Shown one piece after another: positions 11,034 through 22,600 of a stretch of DNA of 60,000 nucleotides (position 1 is its first letter; each line of letters begins with the position of its first letter). The position numbers and the translations under genes are program-made. A model generated the notes under the pieces. That model was not told the origin of the DNA. It ran no database searches and saw only the letters and a list, made by a program, of their open reading frames with translations. Origin of the DNA: Cryptomeria japonica (Eukaryota > Streptophyta > Pinopsida > Cupressales > Cupressaceae); NCBI RefSeq assembly GCF_030272615.1, contig NC_081408.1, forward strand, positions 303,031,450-303,091,449, in the 5' to 3' direction.

Positions 11034-12229
11034 TGTTAGGCCCAATATGGAAAGCTAATGTACTGAGAGGGGAGGGGTGAATCAGTACTTCAAAACTTTT
11101 CTTCAACAATATCTTTACTGTTATGCATAAACCATAAACTGTTGTAACATAACATAAAGCTAAAACAAATAAATAACAACCATACATGATTCACTCCATA
11201 ACACATATATTTTGGTTACGCAGAAACTCTTGGTTAGAGAGAAAAATTGTGGTGGGGATGGCACCCACAACTTCACTACTACAATAATAAAGAGTGCTCG
11301 GTTAGAGCTACATGTTTAGCTATTTCTGATAGCTTACCCTGTTAGGAGTATAAAGATCATTAGATCTACCTTGCTAAAGGATTTTACAACACTTAAACTA
11401 AATGTTGCACCTGGTTAAAGGCTTTACAATTTATAGACTTTGTTAGAGTCTTTTACCCTATTAAAGGTTTCTTTTACAACTTAAAAATATTACAATAAAA
11501 TCTTTACAAATATCTGCAACTTTACATCTGGAATGTTATAGCAGATTCTATGTGCTCAAAATGAGATTACCTTGCTTATAGCATACCTCGGTAACCCATA
11601 AAATAACTCGGTAAACACTTTTGTTTACTCTGTTCTTTTACTATTCTCTGAAATCCTTCTTGGTGACCTTTATGTCTCTGACAGTTGGAATACTCAGTGC
11701 TTTCCCATGATTTTTCTTTTCACATATGTTTGTCTTCACACTCATATACACATACCTCTATATCTCTATCTGATCCCAATCCATGCTGTATAAATAGATC
11801 TCTTATGTCGGTGATTTGGTCCATTGCTTCGATCTTACAAACATGATTTATCAAATGAATAACCATACAAAATATTTCATTGGATAGATGACCTCAAAAT
11901 CATACACAATCTAGAAGTGCAATTTCCAATGTGATAACAGTTCTTTTTTCCTTGATCTTGTAACACGTTTCCACACATGTGTCTAGGTTCAATGAATCTG
12001 GTAACACGTTTCACTCGGTGTATATCAACTCGGTGTAAAATTATTGCTGTTCGGTAGACATAGAGTGTTACTCGGTAGATAGCTCAGTGTATACTAGGCT
12101 TTGTGACTACTTTCTTCTATAACCGACTGCTCTGTGCTTACCGACTGAATATTTCAGTAGTAGTAACCGACTAGAGTATATAGAATGACTTTGGACATAA
12201 AACTAATGGCAACTCAATAAGTAGTAACA
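11034..12229 (-). repeat. LTR of element A family (left-arm copy)
   Basis: 1196 bases, exactly the length of both LTRs of element A. It ends TGTTACTAC on the outer minus-strand side and CCTAACA inside. At diagnostic sites, such as the block before the CTCTCTAACCAAGAG motif, it agrees with the 3' LTR (33462-34657) rather than the 5' LTR. A TATA-like string is at 11789-11796. It is followed by the same host junction as the 3' LTR of A. Confidence 0.9.
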
Positions 12230-12548
12230 ATCTCCCCTTTTGACATTAGTTGAGATGTTTGACAAAACTACTTTCAAAGTCATAACTCAAAAATCTATAT
12301 ACTTACAAAATTTGACTAAACTGATAGTATATACATTTGTCAATAAAATAGTATATTCAAATATACTCCCCTTATCAATATATTGTACATAACTCTGATT
12401 TTGCATGCTCGGTGATCAATATCCTGTATTAACTGCTCGGTGATCACTGGTCAGTGTTGTGCATCTGGATACTCTGTTTTGCTCGGTATACTCCCCCTTT
12501 GATACTTTGAAACTATACTCACTACCCCTTTTTGACAAATATCAAAAC

Positions 12549-13570
12549 TTAGTTACCATTCGGTGGAGGCAACTGGTCAAAAATGAATTTGTACTTTGTC
12601 CTTGCATCGGTAAGAGAAATAGAGAGGGCATCCTTGACACTGTCCATGAGTGAATTTTGAGCTATAATATTAGCTAACAGTGAAATTAGTCCATCTAAGG
12701 TGCTTCCCTCTTGCTAAGTGGATAGGGAGGTATCCTTGTTGATCTGCTCTTGGACGGATGAAAGATGAGGAATGAATAATGTTTGAAGAGTCATTATATC
12801 CATCCTGATCTTGTGCTCTTCATTCCTGAGTTCCAATTGTTGAGCCATGAGCTTTTGTAACTTTGTAGAAGTGCTGAATAAAATTTGGCTCAGTGGTCAA
12901 CTTATTTGTGAGATCGGTGATCTCTTTCTCAATCACTTATGTTTTATTTTTAATATCTTTAATGAATAAAGAAAATGTCCAGAGTTTCTAAAATAAATAA
13001 AGAATGTGCTTGAGTTGAGGGGATAACTCAACAATAAATTGGACAATTTTTACTCTGCCAATAGCAATAGCCTTCTGTACCTCTTCAATCATTTTAGCAG
13101 TGAGCTCTTTGTCCTTTAATTTGCTGAAATATTTAGATGCGTCTACTCCAGATGTCTCAATTTTAGTTAGGAGTTCATCCAGTTGAATATGGATGGCTGC
13201 ATCTGTTGTCACTGTAGCTTCAAGTAGCATATCTATTAATAGTGCTTTCACCTTCTGAAGTACTTTGTTTTTCTTTTGAATAGCCATTTGCTTCTCTTGT
13301 TTGACTTTGGCTTTGCATAGTTCACCGAATTCAATGAGTGCTTGCCCTTTTAATTTGGAAATGTCTACATTCGGCAACACTATAAGTTTTGACAAATCTA
13401 ATTTGAAACTATGCTTCTTCATCTTCTTGTCTTTACCTTTCACTAGTTGAACTAGTACAATGACTTGTGAGGCTTGTTGACCCTCGGTAGGTTGCTCGAT
13501 AGAGACAACACTTTTATCAATTTCTTGAACCTCTGATGTAGAATTTGTTGTGTCCTTCAGTGCTTCTATG
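12549..13570 (-). pseudogene. C-terminal part of ORF2 (left-arm copy)
   Basis: Inverted duplicate of the ORF2 end of element A. An open stretch of 151 codons (13443-12988) contains HSFKLDLSKLIVLPNVDISK and the helical region after it, with six residue differences from 32250-32703. The stretch to the stop at 12549-12551 reads, in a shifted frame, the same C-terminus ending QLPPPNGN. It is cut at 13570 within the Ser/Thr-rich linker, so there is no start and no promoter on its own side. The polypurine tract lies at about 12230-12241. Confidence 0.8.
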
Positions 13571-15109
13571 ATGTAAACATGACTAAATTTAGAGACAAGA
13601 AGGAATTATATTAGCCCTACACAAAAGGTATTAGGCAATTACAAACAAAGAGTTGTTCACTGTCAAGGAGATTATGACTGCATTTTTGCCTTCTCACTAT
13701 TTTTTTTCACTTTGGACCTGCACTTTACATTGTTAAAAATATTATTGAAGGTCTGATTAGTGATTTCTTAGCAATGCTCTACCTTTTGATGCTTGATGTC
13801 TTTCATACCTGCCACTTGGAAGAGGAAGATTACAAAAACCAATCAACCAAGAATACAAAAATTAGTCTTAAATGACTGTGACAGCCAGCTGGGCATTACA
13901 AGCTTGCCTAAAGGATCATTAATTGATCTTTGGCAACCTCAAGACCCATGGGCAGGGTCAAAAACCATTCCTTGATCTTTTTTGCAAACAAATAGAGAGA
14001 GACACAATGCTTTACAAACTCCAATGTATGGTGGAGAGTAAGCAAGTGAAAGGAAATTAACTCCAAAATAGCGACTCACTGTCTTTTACATCTTTTTCAT
14101 AAACTAAAAATGAAATAATCCTCATTATGGCTTAAAAAGCCTCTTTTCCTTTACATTCAAACTTGAACTTCAAAACAGGTCTGATAATCTGATGAGTGCA
14201 TTTGCTATGGAAGAGCAAAGCATCAAACTTCTTCAAAGACCCTAGCCAAATGGCACACTTGCCTGGGGCTCCATGGCCACAAAACTCCTTACACCTGCAC
14301 TTTTGAAATCAAAACAAGTATGTACATATCTTACAAGTTGACCAACTGGTTCTTGGGAAGCCATGAGCATTTAGGGCCTCAAGAAGCCAAGTTGGTCAAG
14401 CATCCTTGCCAATTTCCTAGACAAGGCAGTGTAACTGTCAAAACTAAATATTTTTGCACAAAACTCAAAACTTAATGAAATTCAATGCCACCAAAGGGAA
14501 AATATTAAGGAAACATAAGAGTACCAGAAAATGCAAAAATAATACGGCCGCGTACAGCAGGTGTACGGACTGTTTCTCACATGGAGTCAAAACATAGTGA
14601 AAAACAAGGTAAAAATGGTGCAAACTTGCAAAGTGCTTGATAATTCTGAATGATCAACCCTTAAAATGGCTCAAACAAGAGAATAAATACCTCTTCAAGT
14701 CAATTATCCTCCTGTATGGACAGGTACATGTCCAAGAGCACACAAATTTGACATTTTCATGTCTAAAATGACAACTATTGATGCCTAGATGATGCAAGGT
14801 TGGTCTCAAAAACCACCAATCATCTTAGAACATTAATCACACCTAAAACCCAAGCACAAAACATGCCTAAACACTTTTCAAAACAAAAACACATTAAAAA
14901 CTCACTTTTGACAACAATTTGCCAGGCAACTCCCAAACTGGCAACTTCAAGTAAAAAGAAGAAAACATGAAACCAAGACCACACAATGAGTTCAAAACTC
15001 ATCCAAACAACTTAGAAAAACTTTTAAAACATCTTAGATAACTTTCCAACTAAAAACTAATAAAAACCAAACTTGCTATCAAAATTGTGGTGAAAAATGA
15101 GGCTAGGTG
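13571..15109. other. Gene-free stretch, probably 3' LTR region of gypsy-1
   Basis: No gene recognised. It lies on the 3' side of the gypsy-1 integrase (minus strand), where the 3' LTR would be. A GGCTTTTTAAGCC-like palindrome is present at about 14125-14145. The far LTR edge and a target duplication could not be found. Confidence 0.35.
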
Positions 15110-15127
15110 CTCCTGCACCATACTCCC
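15110..15127 (-). promoter_or_regulatory. Probable gypsy polypurine tract/LTR boundary
   Basis: The minus strand reads GGGAGTATGGTGCAGGAG just after the pol stop. Gypsy-2 has the same string with one change at 37053-37070. Conservation at the same place in two different gypsy copies suggests the priming site and LTR start (TGCAGG), but this is inference. Confidence 0.5.
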
Positions 15128-15984
15128 CCGGTGACAAAGAAGTCATGTGACTCCTTTGGGCATAAAAGAGAGAGGAATACCAGCCTTGTGGAAGTCACTT
15201 TCAGGTATCCAAGTGGCTTTAGAGGCTAGTTGATCTTTCTACTTGATCAAATGTTCAAAGTAGTCATGCTTTCTAGTCTTCTTGATGAGTCTAGAATCAA
15301 GTACCTGTTCAGGAATGGGAGAAGAAGAAGAGGGGAGAGATAGATCAGAAAGGGAATGTGAAATGTATGAAGCTCTCTGAGTCTCTTCTGGAGGTTGCCC
15401 CTTGAAAGGTACCAAATCTGCAACATTAAAGATAGGAGACAAGGAAACATCAGCAGGTAAATCAATCTTATAAGCATTTGGACCATCCTTAGCCAAAATC
15501 TTGCAAGGTCCAATTCTTCTCATCTATAACTTGGTAGGAACTCCCTTTTGCAATCTAGACTTGTTGAGATGCACCATCAAAAAATCTCCAACTGAGAATT
15601 GGACATCCCTCTTTGAAGCATCCACCCTTGCCTTGACTCTTGTTGTGGTGTCCTGCAAAGACTACTTAACCTGTTCATGGATCTCGTTTAGAGATTGTGC
15701 CATATCCTCTGCTGTCCCACTAACATGTTGCAAGTTAGTCACATCATGTAACTCAAAAACACCTCTTGGATGCATACCATAAACAATCTGAAATGGACTC
15801 TTACAAGTGGATCTATTTACACTATCATTGTAGGCAAACTCTGCCTGTGGAATGAGCTGATCCTAGCTTTGTCCATACTCCTTGGTGAGACATTTGAGTA
15901 GATTACCCAATGTTCTATTCACCACTTCTGTTTGGCCATTTTTTTGTGGATGGCAAGCTAAGCCAAAAAGACAAGATCTAATTT
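15128..15984 (-). pseudogene. Gypsy-1: Ty3/gypsy integrase, C-terminal part
   Basis: Minus-strand reading gives the end of the integrase core (HPQKNGQTEVVNRTLGNLL, including the catalytic Glu), then AEFAYNDSVNRST, FQIVYGMHPRG and VGDFLMVHLNKSRLQKG. The C-terminal DNA-binding region follows, GPCKILAKDGPNAYKIDLP and SPIFNVADLVPF. The frame has a few stops (for example at about 15525) and ends at 15239. No clear chromodomain is seen after it. The upstream half of pol is missing at 15985, where the DNA-transposon sequence begins. Confidence 0.85.
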
Positions 15985-18600
15985 TCTGAGACAAATATAT
16001 TATGTCTTGGCTATACAAGATCTGTTAGATGGTCATACTCAAGTGAACTTTCCATGTCATCATTTGACAAGGATATTGTTTGAGATAAAGGAGTTAGATA
16101 GTGGGGAACCCACATATCAACCCACTCACTTGACTCGCAATGATCCCAATCACACCGAACACAACTCTGACAAAAACAAGCCAACGCTCGTGTCCAAATG
16201 GTCCATGTACTTGCATCTGAGTTGAGAAATGAATGTATCTTTGAAGAATCTTTAATTTTTTGACAATCCAATCTATCTCCCACTGTTCCCTCCTCAACCA
16301 ACCAAAAGAATCTAGTCACTGCTGAATCAAGAGTACCTCCATGTGACAATGCTGAACTACACCAATCAACAATAGAATGTGCATCAGAGAAATTTGCACC
16401 TGAAGTCCTCAATTGCTCCTTAATTAGAGCTCTCTTCAAACATGCACCTGCTCCATCATGCTCTCACTTCCCATGTCCTGCCTCAAAAAAACACCAAATA
16501 TGAGGTATACGCCTCTCTACATGCATTCTACTCAACCAATAAAACATACGGGCATTCTTGAATTGACCCATACAGTTATCTGACCATATTACATGTCAGT
16601 CAATTGTAATGTCTTTCTCATGCAAGAACTCAAAAAAATTATTGAAAGAATGTTACACATACTTAGAGGAGTGTGATCTATCATCACTCATATAAAAATG
16701 ATACTACTTGATTATCTTCATGTCCTCTTCTATACTATCAGGAGTATGTCTATATGTAATGTGAACAAAAATAACAATCTGGACTAAATTGTAGTACGAA
16801 AATTGTACCTCATTCTGTGGTTGCAATGTATAGTTCTCTGCAAAATGAACCACCAATACATTAGTGCCAATTGGGAAAGAGTTCTTACACATCCTGAACT
16901 ATTGATCAAACCACTGAGACCTATGGGTGTGCCTTGCATACTTGTAGAAAAGATTTTCCTTAAAATCCAAAATAAAATCAGTAATACTCACTTCTCTTGA
17001 GACTAATTCGCATCTAGAACCTTCACCTCCACTCTTCAAAATATATTTCACTATCTCATATCTTTTTTTATCAACATAATTCTTTCCAAACTCGTGTTCG
17101 TTGCCCTCATGAAAACATGAAACAAACTTTGAGAACCCACCACATTCTGAGCACTTCTCATTCAAACAATCATTTCTATAAAAATAGCAGCCATCATCTC
17201 TAGGGCATAAAAATAGATCTTGCAAGTGTCTTGATGATCTTGAAAAAAACATTGCACCACACTCCTGCAACATCTCATTAGTATGCATAGTAGAACAAAT
17301 ATGACATAAAAGTTCATGGTACATTGAAAACTCCACATGGTAATTGCAACAAAAAGTATTGTGAATCTTAAGAGGAACACAATAAAATGGTTTCAAAGAT
17401 TCAAAGGCCCTTTGTGATATCCGCAAAGTTGGATGTAATTCACAAAAAAAATTTTACAACATTGTTTGGCTTGATTCCAAGAAATGTTTGGGATGCGGTG
17501 TGCGGTCTTGGTTGCCGATTCTTAATTTCAAAACGTCCTTTACATTGGGTGACACTCTAGAATTAGAGTGCCAAAATTGTTGAATCTCCTCCTTCACATT
17601 GTCAGTCAACTTTCTATCAACATGTGGAAGCCTCCCACCAAAAGCCCATGTATCTTGTTGAAGTGGATTGTCAAGTCTTTGTCTTCATGCAAGTGCTCTA
17701 TCCAAAGTTTTACGGTTTATGTTAAAATCAACACAAGTTTGTCTCATTTGATGAGCCTTCCTCAATTGATGGCTTACTAAGGAGGATGTAATCCCTCTTC
17801 GAGCGGCTCTCTTATCTCTTTCTTTGGTATTCTTTCCAATAGAATTGAGAGCATCAAATAGATTTTTTGCAATAATAGAATTTCTCTCCATCTTCTTGTT
17901 CATATGAATCTTCATTTTGTTTAGCAATGGTCTCATCTTTATCATCTTTAGCAATTGAACAAAGAGTTGGCATTGCTCGATCAATGTCTTATTTCTAAAA
18001 TTTTGGTTGAAAATTTGTGTATCCCACAACCGAATGGTTCTTGTTGACCTCTTGCCTTCAAGATTCATAATAATGTTCTCATTGATTTCAAATAACCATT
18101 TTGGGGTTCTTGAAGGTCTTGGATTTGAAATTTGTCTTTCATCCATGAGAGGGTCTTCATTTCTAAAGTAATTAGGTGTTACATATGGTTCACTTGGTTG
18201 AGCAATTCCACCTTCAATGTCAAAGGGGTCCACATTTTCACCTCCTATGTCAAAATTATCCACATGTTGAGCATTTTCATTATCACTTTCAACATTTTCA
18301 AAATTTTCCCTTTCAAAATCTACATTTTCATTTTTAATAACTTGTGGCACATTTTCAAATTCAATTTCCTCTTCACTTGAAGTAACATTAGAAATATTTA
18401 ACATACCTTGTCTTCTCCTCCTATGACATTCTCTATCTCTTTCTCTATACACTTCAATTTGGTCATTTGAAAGTTTTCTTTTGCGTTTAGACTTCCGACG
18501 ACTACTACTCCCCATTTCCCTCCACACAGATGCTCCTACATGATTGACAATTTAAGATTTGACTTTAAGAATCTCCCAAAGCACAAATTTGTCTCAACCT
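15985..18600 (-). mobile_element. DNA transposon of unassigned superfamily (decayed)
   Basis: Defined by the transposase-like gene at 16008-18527. Its left edge abuts the gypsy-1 integrase. Terminal inverted repeats and a target duplication were not found, so the limits are approximate. The gypsy-1 frame does not resume on the far side, so the insertion boundary is complex. Confidence 0.5.
16008..18527 (-). pseudogene. Transposase-like protein with SDxC...QFKN and HGK motifs, nonsense-riddled
   Basis: A single frame of about 839 codons runs from 18527 (or the Met at 18515) to the stop at 16008-16010. It has several internal stops but no frameshift. Parts in order are: a basic N-terminus (SSRRKSKRKRKLSND); an acidic region; a possible helix-turn-helix (HQMRQTCVDFNINRKTLDRA); a Cys/His-rich region with NTFCCNYHVEF, CPRDDGCYF and CSECGGF (about 17340-17100), suggesting zinc binding; HFAENYTLQ (about 16848-16822); WSDNCMGQFKN (about 16591-16556); and HGK...EHDGAGACLKR (about 16470-16425). 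The last three resemble, from memory, a widespread uncharacterised transposase family with DFAEN, SDGCAxQ(F/Y)KN and HGKxxxDGxG motifs, presumably acidic catalytic residues. I cannot assign a superfamily. Confidence 0.65.
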
Positions 18601-18856
18601 ATCTAAAAACCCATGATCGTTGACATAAAATAGAATATGCAAATTGTGGGCCGTTGGAATCCACAAAATGGCCCACAAGGCTCTTTTTAATATACATTAA
18701 AATCAGATATTTGATAAAATTGGATTTTAATGTATAAATTTGTGGGACCACAAATTTTCCCATTGCCGCCTTTTTTTACTGAACTGCCACATTAATGGCA
18801 ATTGCAGGAATCGAATATCTGATTAAATCTGATATTGGATTTTATTAGTCATATTT
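18601..18856. repeat. AT-rich flank with repeated ATCNGATAT-type motifs
   Basis: Strings such as AAAATCAGATATTTGATAAA (about 18689) and AATATCTGATTAAATCTGAT (about 18810) recur. A related string, AATCAAATATCCAATTATAT, is at about 20450 beyond the satellite. They could be degraded ends of one element bracketing the satellite, but no clean inverted repeat is proven. Confidence 0.35.
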
Positions 18857-18906
18857 TAGAGAGAGAGAGAGAGAGGGAGAGAGAGGGGGGAGAGAGAGAG
18901 AGAGAG
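18857..18906. repeat. GA microsatellite
   Basis: About 50 bases of (GA)n with G runs, directly left of the CATATG satellite. Confidence 0.95.
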
Positions 18907-19804
18907 GTGTCATATGGTGTCCTACGACCCCTTAAGACACCATATGACCCCTTAAGACACCATATTTGGTTGTTATGGTTCATATTGTGTCCTAATGGGT
19001 CATATTGTGTCATATGACCCCTTTAAGACATCATATGACCCCTAGGACACCATATGACACCATATTGGGTTGCTTTTGGTCATATTGTGTCCTAAGGGGT
19101 CATATTGTGTCCTACGACCCCTTAGGACACCATATGATCCATAACGACACAATTTGGTGTCATAAGGGGTCATATGACCCCTATGGACACCATATGACCC
19201 CTAACGACACTATATGGTGTCATAAGGGGTCTTATGTTGTCCTTAGGGGTCATATGGTGTCCCATGAACCCTTATGAGCCCTTAGGACACCATACGACCC
19301 ATTATGACACCATATTGGGTCGCTTTGGGTCCTATGGTGTCCGAAGGGGTCATATTATATCGTACAACCCCTTAGGAAACCATATGATCCCTAACAACAC
19401 CATATGATGTCATAAGGGGTCCTATAGTGTCCTACGACCCCTTAGGACACCATATGACCCCTTAAGACACCATATATAGTCGTTATGGATCATAGTGTGT
19501 CCTAATGGGTCATATTATGTTATATGACCCCTTTAAGACATCATATGACCCCTTAGGACACCATATGACCCCTAATGACACCATATTGGGTCTCTTTGGG
19601 TCATATTGTGTCCTAAGGGGTCATATTGTGTCCTACGACCCCTTAGGACACCATATGACCCCTAACGACACCATATGGTGTCACAAGGGGTCTTATGTTG
19701 TCCTTAGGGGTCATATGGTGTCCCATGAACCCTTCTAAGCCCTTAGGACACCATACGACCCGTTATGACACCATATTGGGTTGCTTTGGGTCCTATGGTG
19801 TCCT
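18907..19804. repeat. CATATG-centred satellite with alternating unit orientation
   Basis: The array is built from GGGGTCATATGGTGTCC and its reverse complement GGACACCATATGACCCC, joined by short links such as CCCTTA or CCTAACG. Both orientations alternate, so the array is full of palindromes. A higher-order period of about 510 bases is visible: the segment starting at 18951 (CTTAAGACACCATATTTGGT) recurs at 19461. Frames through it (GHHMTP-type repeats) are not genes. Confidence 0.9.
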
Positions 19805-20352
19805 AATCTCTCTCTCTCCCCCTCTCCCCTAATCTCTCTCTCTCCCCTAATCTCTCTCTCCCTCTCCTTCTCTCTCTCTCTCTCCCCTAATCTCTCTCTA
19901 TCCCTCTCCCCTAATCTCTCCATCTATCTATCTCTCCCCTAATATCTCTCTATCTCTCTCTCTCCCTTCCCCCTCCCCATCTCTCCCTCTCTCTCTCTCT
20001 GTCTATCTGTCTGTCTCTGTCGATGTCTCTCTCTCTCCCTCTTTGCTAATCTCTTTATCTCTCTCTCTCTCCCTCTTTTCTAATCTCTTTATCTCTCTCT
20101 CCCCTCCCTCCCTTCCCTCCCTCCCTCTCTCCATATCTCTCTCTCCCTTCCCCCTCCCCATCTCTCTGTCTTTGTCTCTGTCTCTCTCCCCTACTCTCTC
20201 TCTATCCCTCTCCCCTATTCTGTCCATCTCCCCCTCTCTCCATCTCTCCATCTCTCCATCTCTCTCTCTCCCTTCCCCTTCCCCATCTCTCTCTCTCCCC
20301 TAATCTCTCTCTATTCCTCCCCCTTCCTCCCACTCCCCCCTCTCCCTCTCCC
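19805..20352. repeat. CT-rich microsatellite tract
   Basis: About 550 bases of TCTCTC/CCCCTAATCTCTC. It is the strand complement of the GA tract on the other side of the satellite. Leu/Ser-rich frames here are spurious. Confidence 0.95.
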
Positions 20353-21003
20353 TCTCCCTAATATCATATACTAATTTATTTATAAATTAATATATTAATA
20401 AACATTAGATAAATTACGGGCAAATTTAGTTAGAGAATTTACTTATTAAAATCAAATATCCAATTATATCGGATATCCGATTTTTGTAGTCAAATTCTGA
20501 AACATGCATCACATCCTATTCTTCGTCTACTATAGGGAAAAATTAATAAAAATTAAATTTCATAAGGTTTTGACCAAGTTAAGGTTGTCAAACGTAGGAG
20601 TTTTTGAATTTCTGAAAAGATGCAGTAAAAAATTCATAAATAATTATTTACTTAATAAAAAATTAGAAAAAAATATGTGTCACATCCGAACATGAGTCTA
20701 ATACTTATATTATAAATATTATAAAAAAACATTATGATTTGATTGTGATTGGGGTGGTCAGACATATGTCTACTTCTTATTTTTTTCCTGAAATTTAAGT
20801 ACCACTGCATTGAAATTTGAAATTTTCATCAAATAGGATTTTTTTTTTCCAAAAAACAACTAGTAGCTTAGAAACTACATTCAATTTTCTATATATTCTC
20901 TTCTTACATATTTTAAAAATAATGTTCACAACTTATTCAAATTTTCATGTCAAGTTGCATAACTCTGATTTTTTGAAATTTCATTACCACTTAAGGGCCT
21001 GTT
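20353..21003. other. AT-rich spacer
   Basis: No gene, RNA or element end recognised; short homopolymer T and A runs only. Confidence 0.5.
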
Positions 21004-21924
21004 TTGGCACACCATTATCCTGCACATACCCCTACACAAAGGACACTGGATGAGTGTTACAAATTAGCCATGAAGGCTGAAGATAAAGTAAAAAGAAGAC
21101 AAGATAGGCAAGGTAATGGAAGAGGCCATGCAAACAAAGGTAGAGGTGTTAAGTTTAATGAAGGAGAAGTGCAAAATAGCATTTACAAAGGCAAGGAACC
21201 TATGGTTGACACAAAGAATGGGTAAAGAGGTGGAGGAAGATTTGTAGCAGGAAGAGGAAGTGGTATTTTCACAGGAAAGTATTTCACTTGTGGTGAAGTT
21301 GGTCATCAATCTTTTAGGTGTCTTGAAAAGGAGAATACCACAAGGAGAGAAAGAAGGGTTGGAATTACTCAAGAAGAGGATGAGAAGAAGGAAGAGAGGG
21401 AACCCCTACCAGAAAATCCAATCTTGGAAGGTGGTTTCTTGATGGTAAGGAGAAGACAACAAATACAACAGCAAGAGAAGCCCAAGGTATCAATTTTTAA
21501 AACCAATTGTGAAAGCAAAGGTAAAATTTGTAGAATGATCATTGATACTAGTTCATTTGATAATTTGGTATCTTATGAGATGGTAAAAAAATTAGGATTG
21601 AAGAATTTTCCAATTGATAGACCATATAAAGCATCTTGGGTAAGCAATGAACAAAACATTGTCATTAGGGAGCAAGCTTATGTTGATTTTTCAATTGGAG
21701 GGTATAGTGATAGAGTTTTGTGTGATATCATACCCATGACATGTTGTCATATCATTCTTGGAAGGCCTTGGCAAGCCTCTAGGAGGACTATTCATTATGG
21801 TCTTGAAAATGTGTATGTTGTGCATAAGGGTGGACAATCTTTCACTCTTACACCTCTTCCTTGCACTGTTGATGAAAAAGAAAGTATTATTGTGTTTGGA
21901 AGAAAAGAATATGTTGTTTTGTAG
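21004..21924 (+). pseudogene. Gypsy-3: Ty3/gypsy gag C-terminus and protease
   Basis: One frame from 21004 to 21924 with a single stop at 21223-21225. Order is: TLDECYKLAMKAEDKVKRR, a gag end; an Arg/Gly-rich patch (RGGGRFVAGRGSG); a CCHC knuckle, CGEVGHQSFRC, whose preceding Cys appears replaced (KYFTCGEVGH); a charged linker; and a retropepsin-like domain with CRMIIDTSSFDNLVS (about 21530-21570) and CHIILGRPWQ (about 21745-21775). Gypsy proteases normally have D-[ST]-G at the active site; here the Gly is Ser, so cleavage activity is doubtful. The gag N-terminus and the LTR are missing upstream, and no RT follows. Confidence 0.8.
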
Positions 21925-22600
21925 GAGCAGAAGAAGGATGAATAAGGTTTGAAGCATAAGTCATCATTATTGATGATGAAATCTAAAAATGTTGACAAGG
22001 TAACCAGTTTGCAGTAGCAAGTGAGTGAAGGAGGGTTAGTTGTGGGCACACTTTGGTGTCCTATTGTGTCACCAAGGAAGGTTGGTGCAGATATGTCCAT
22101 GAAGGGAAATGCTAAAGGTCTTTTAGATCCTCAAATGCAGCAGATAGAACCTATAAGGAAGTCTCATTATGATTGTCCCAAACAACAAAATAGCAATGAA
22201 AAACCGGTTGAAGTTGGCAAAGTTTTCTTTGTTTTTGTCTAATGATTTGAGTGCAGGTTGTAAGAAATGGGATGGAGAATTGAAAACTAGTAAGAGGTCA
22301 AGTTGCAGGTTTCCCTCAAGGATCTTGAGAGGCATGAAAACAAAACCATTCAACTCTTGGGACAAGAGTATGTTTGAAGGTGGGGTGTATGATGCAAGAG
22401 CATCCAGGAAGATACCAAGGCAACCAAATGGTAAAAACATGAATGAAGGGTCGAGGACTTCTATAAAGGTCAATTGGGACATTTTGAAGCCAATAATGAC
22501 AATTTATAATGATCAATATGATTTTAAAGTTAAATGTCTTGAAGGTCCTGATAAGGACTTTAGGACCAAAAATTATGTAAGGGAGGCCAATAGTGCCTAA
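21925..22600 (+). pseudogene. Tail of gypsy-3, possibly protease-RT linker joined to pol end
   Basis: Two short frames (about 22021-22242 and 22169-22600). The second, with MKTKPFNSWDKSMFEGGVYD, resembles the low-complexity tail after the integrase in some plant gypsy elements. If so, RT, RNase H and integrase have been deleted between about 22240 and 22270. This is inference. Confidence 0.4.

Larger units (their letters stand above)
10137..13570 (-). repeat. Left arm of a large inverted duplication
   Basis: This block is the reverse complement of 32121-35556 (3434 versus 3436 bases). It carries, in inverted order, the purine-rich low-complexity block, an LTR fragment (I), a full 1196-base LTR of the element A family and the C-terminal part of ORF2. 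Similarity is very high: one 78-codon frame is identical in both arms, and a 151-codon ORF2 stretch differs at six residues. Matching stops abruptly at both ends. Confidence 0.9.

Noticed and set aside
18907-19804. Possible CRISPR-like array
   Set aside because: Repeats are contiguous, palindromic and imperfect, with no unique spacers, in a plant genome; it is a satellite.
20003-20303. Ser/Leu/Pro-rich and Arg/Glu-rich open frames on both strands
   Set aside because: Produced by the CT microsatellite; any frame without TAA/TAG would be open here.
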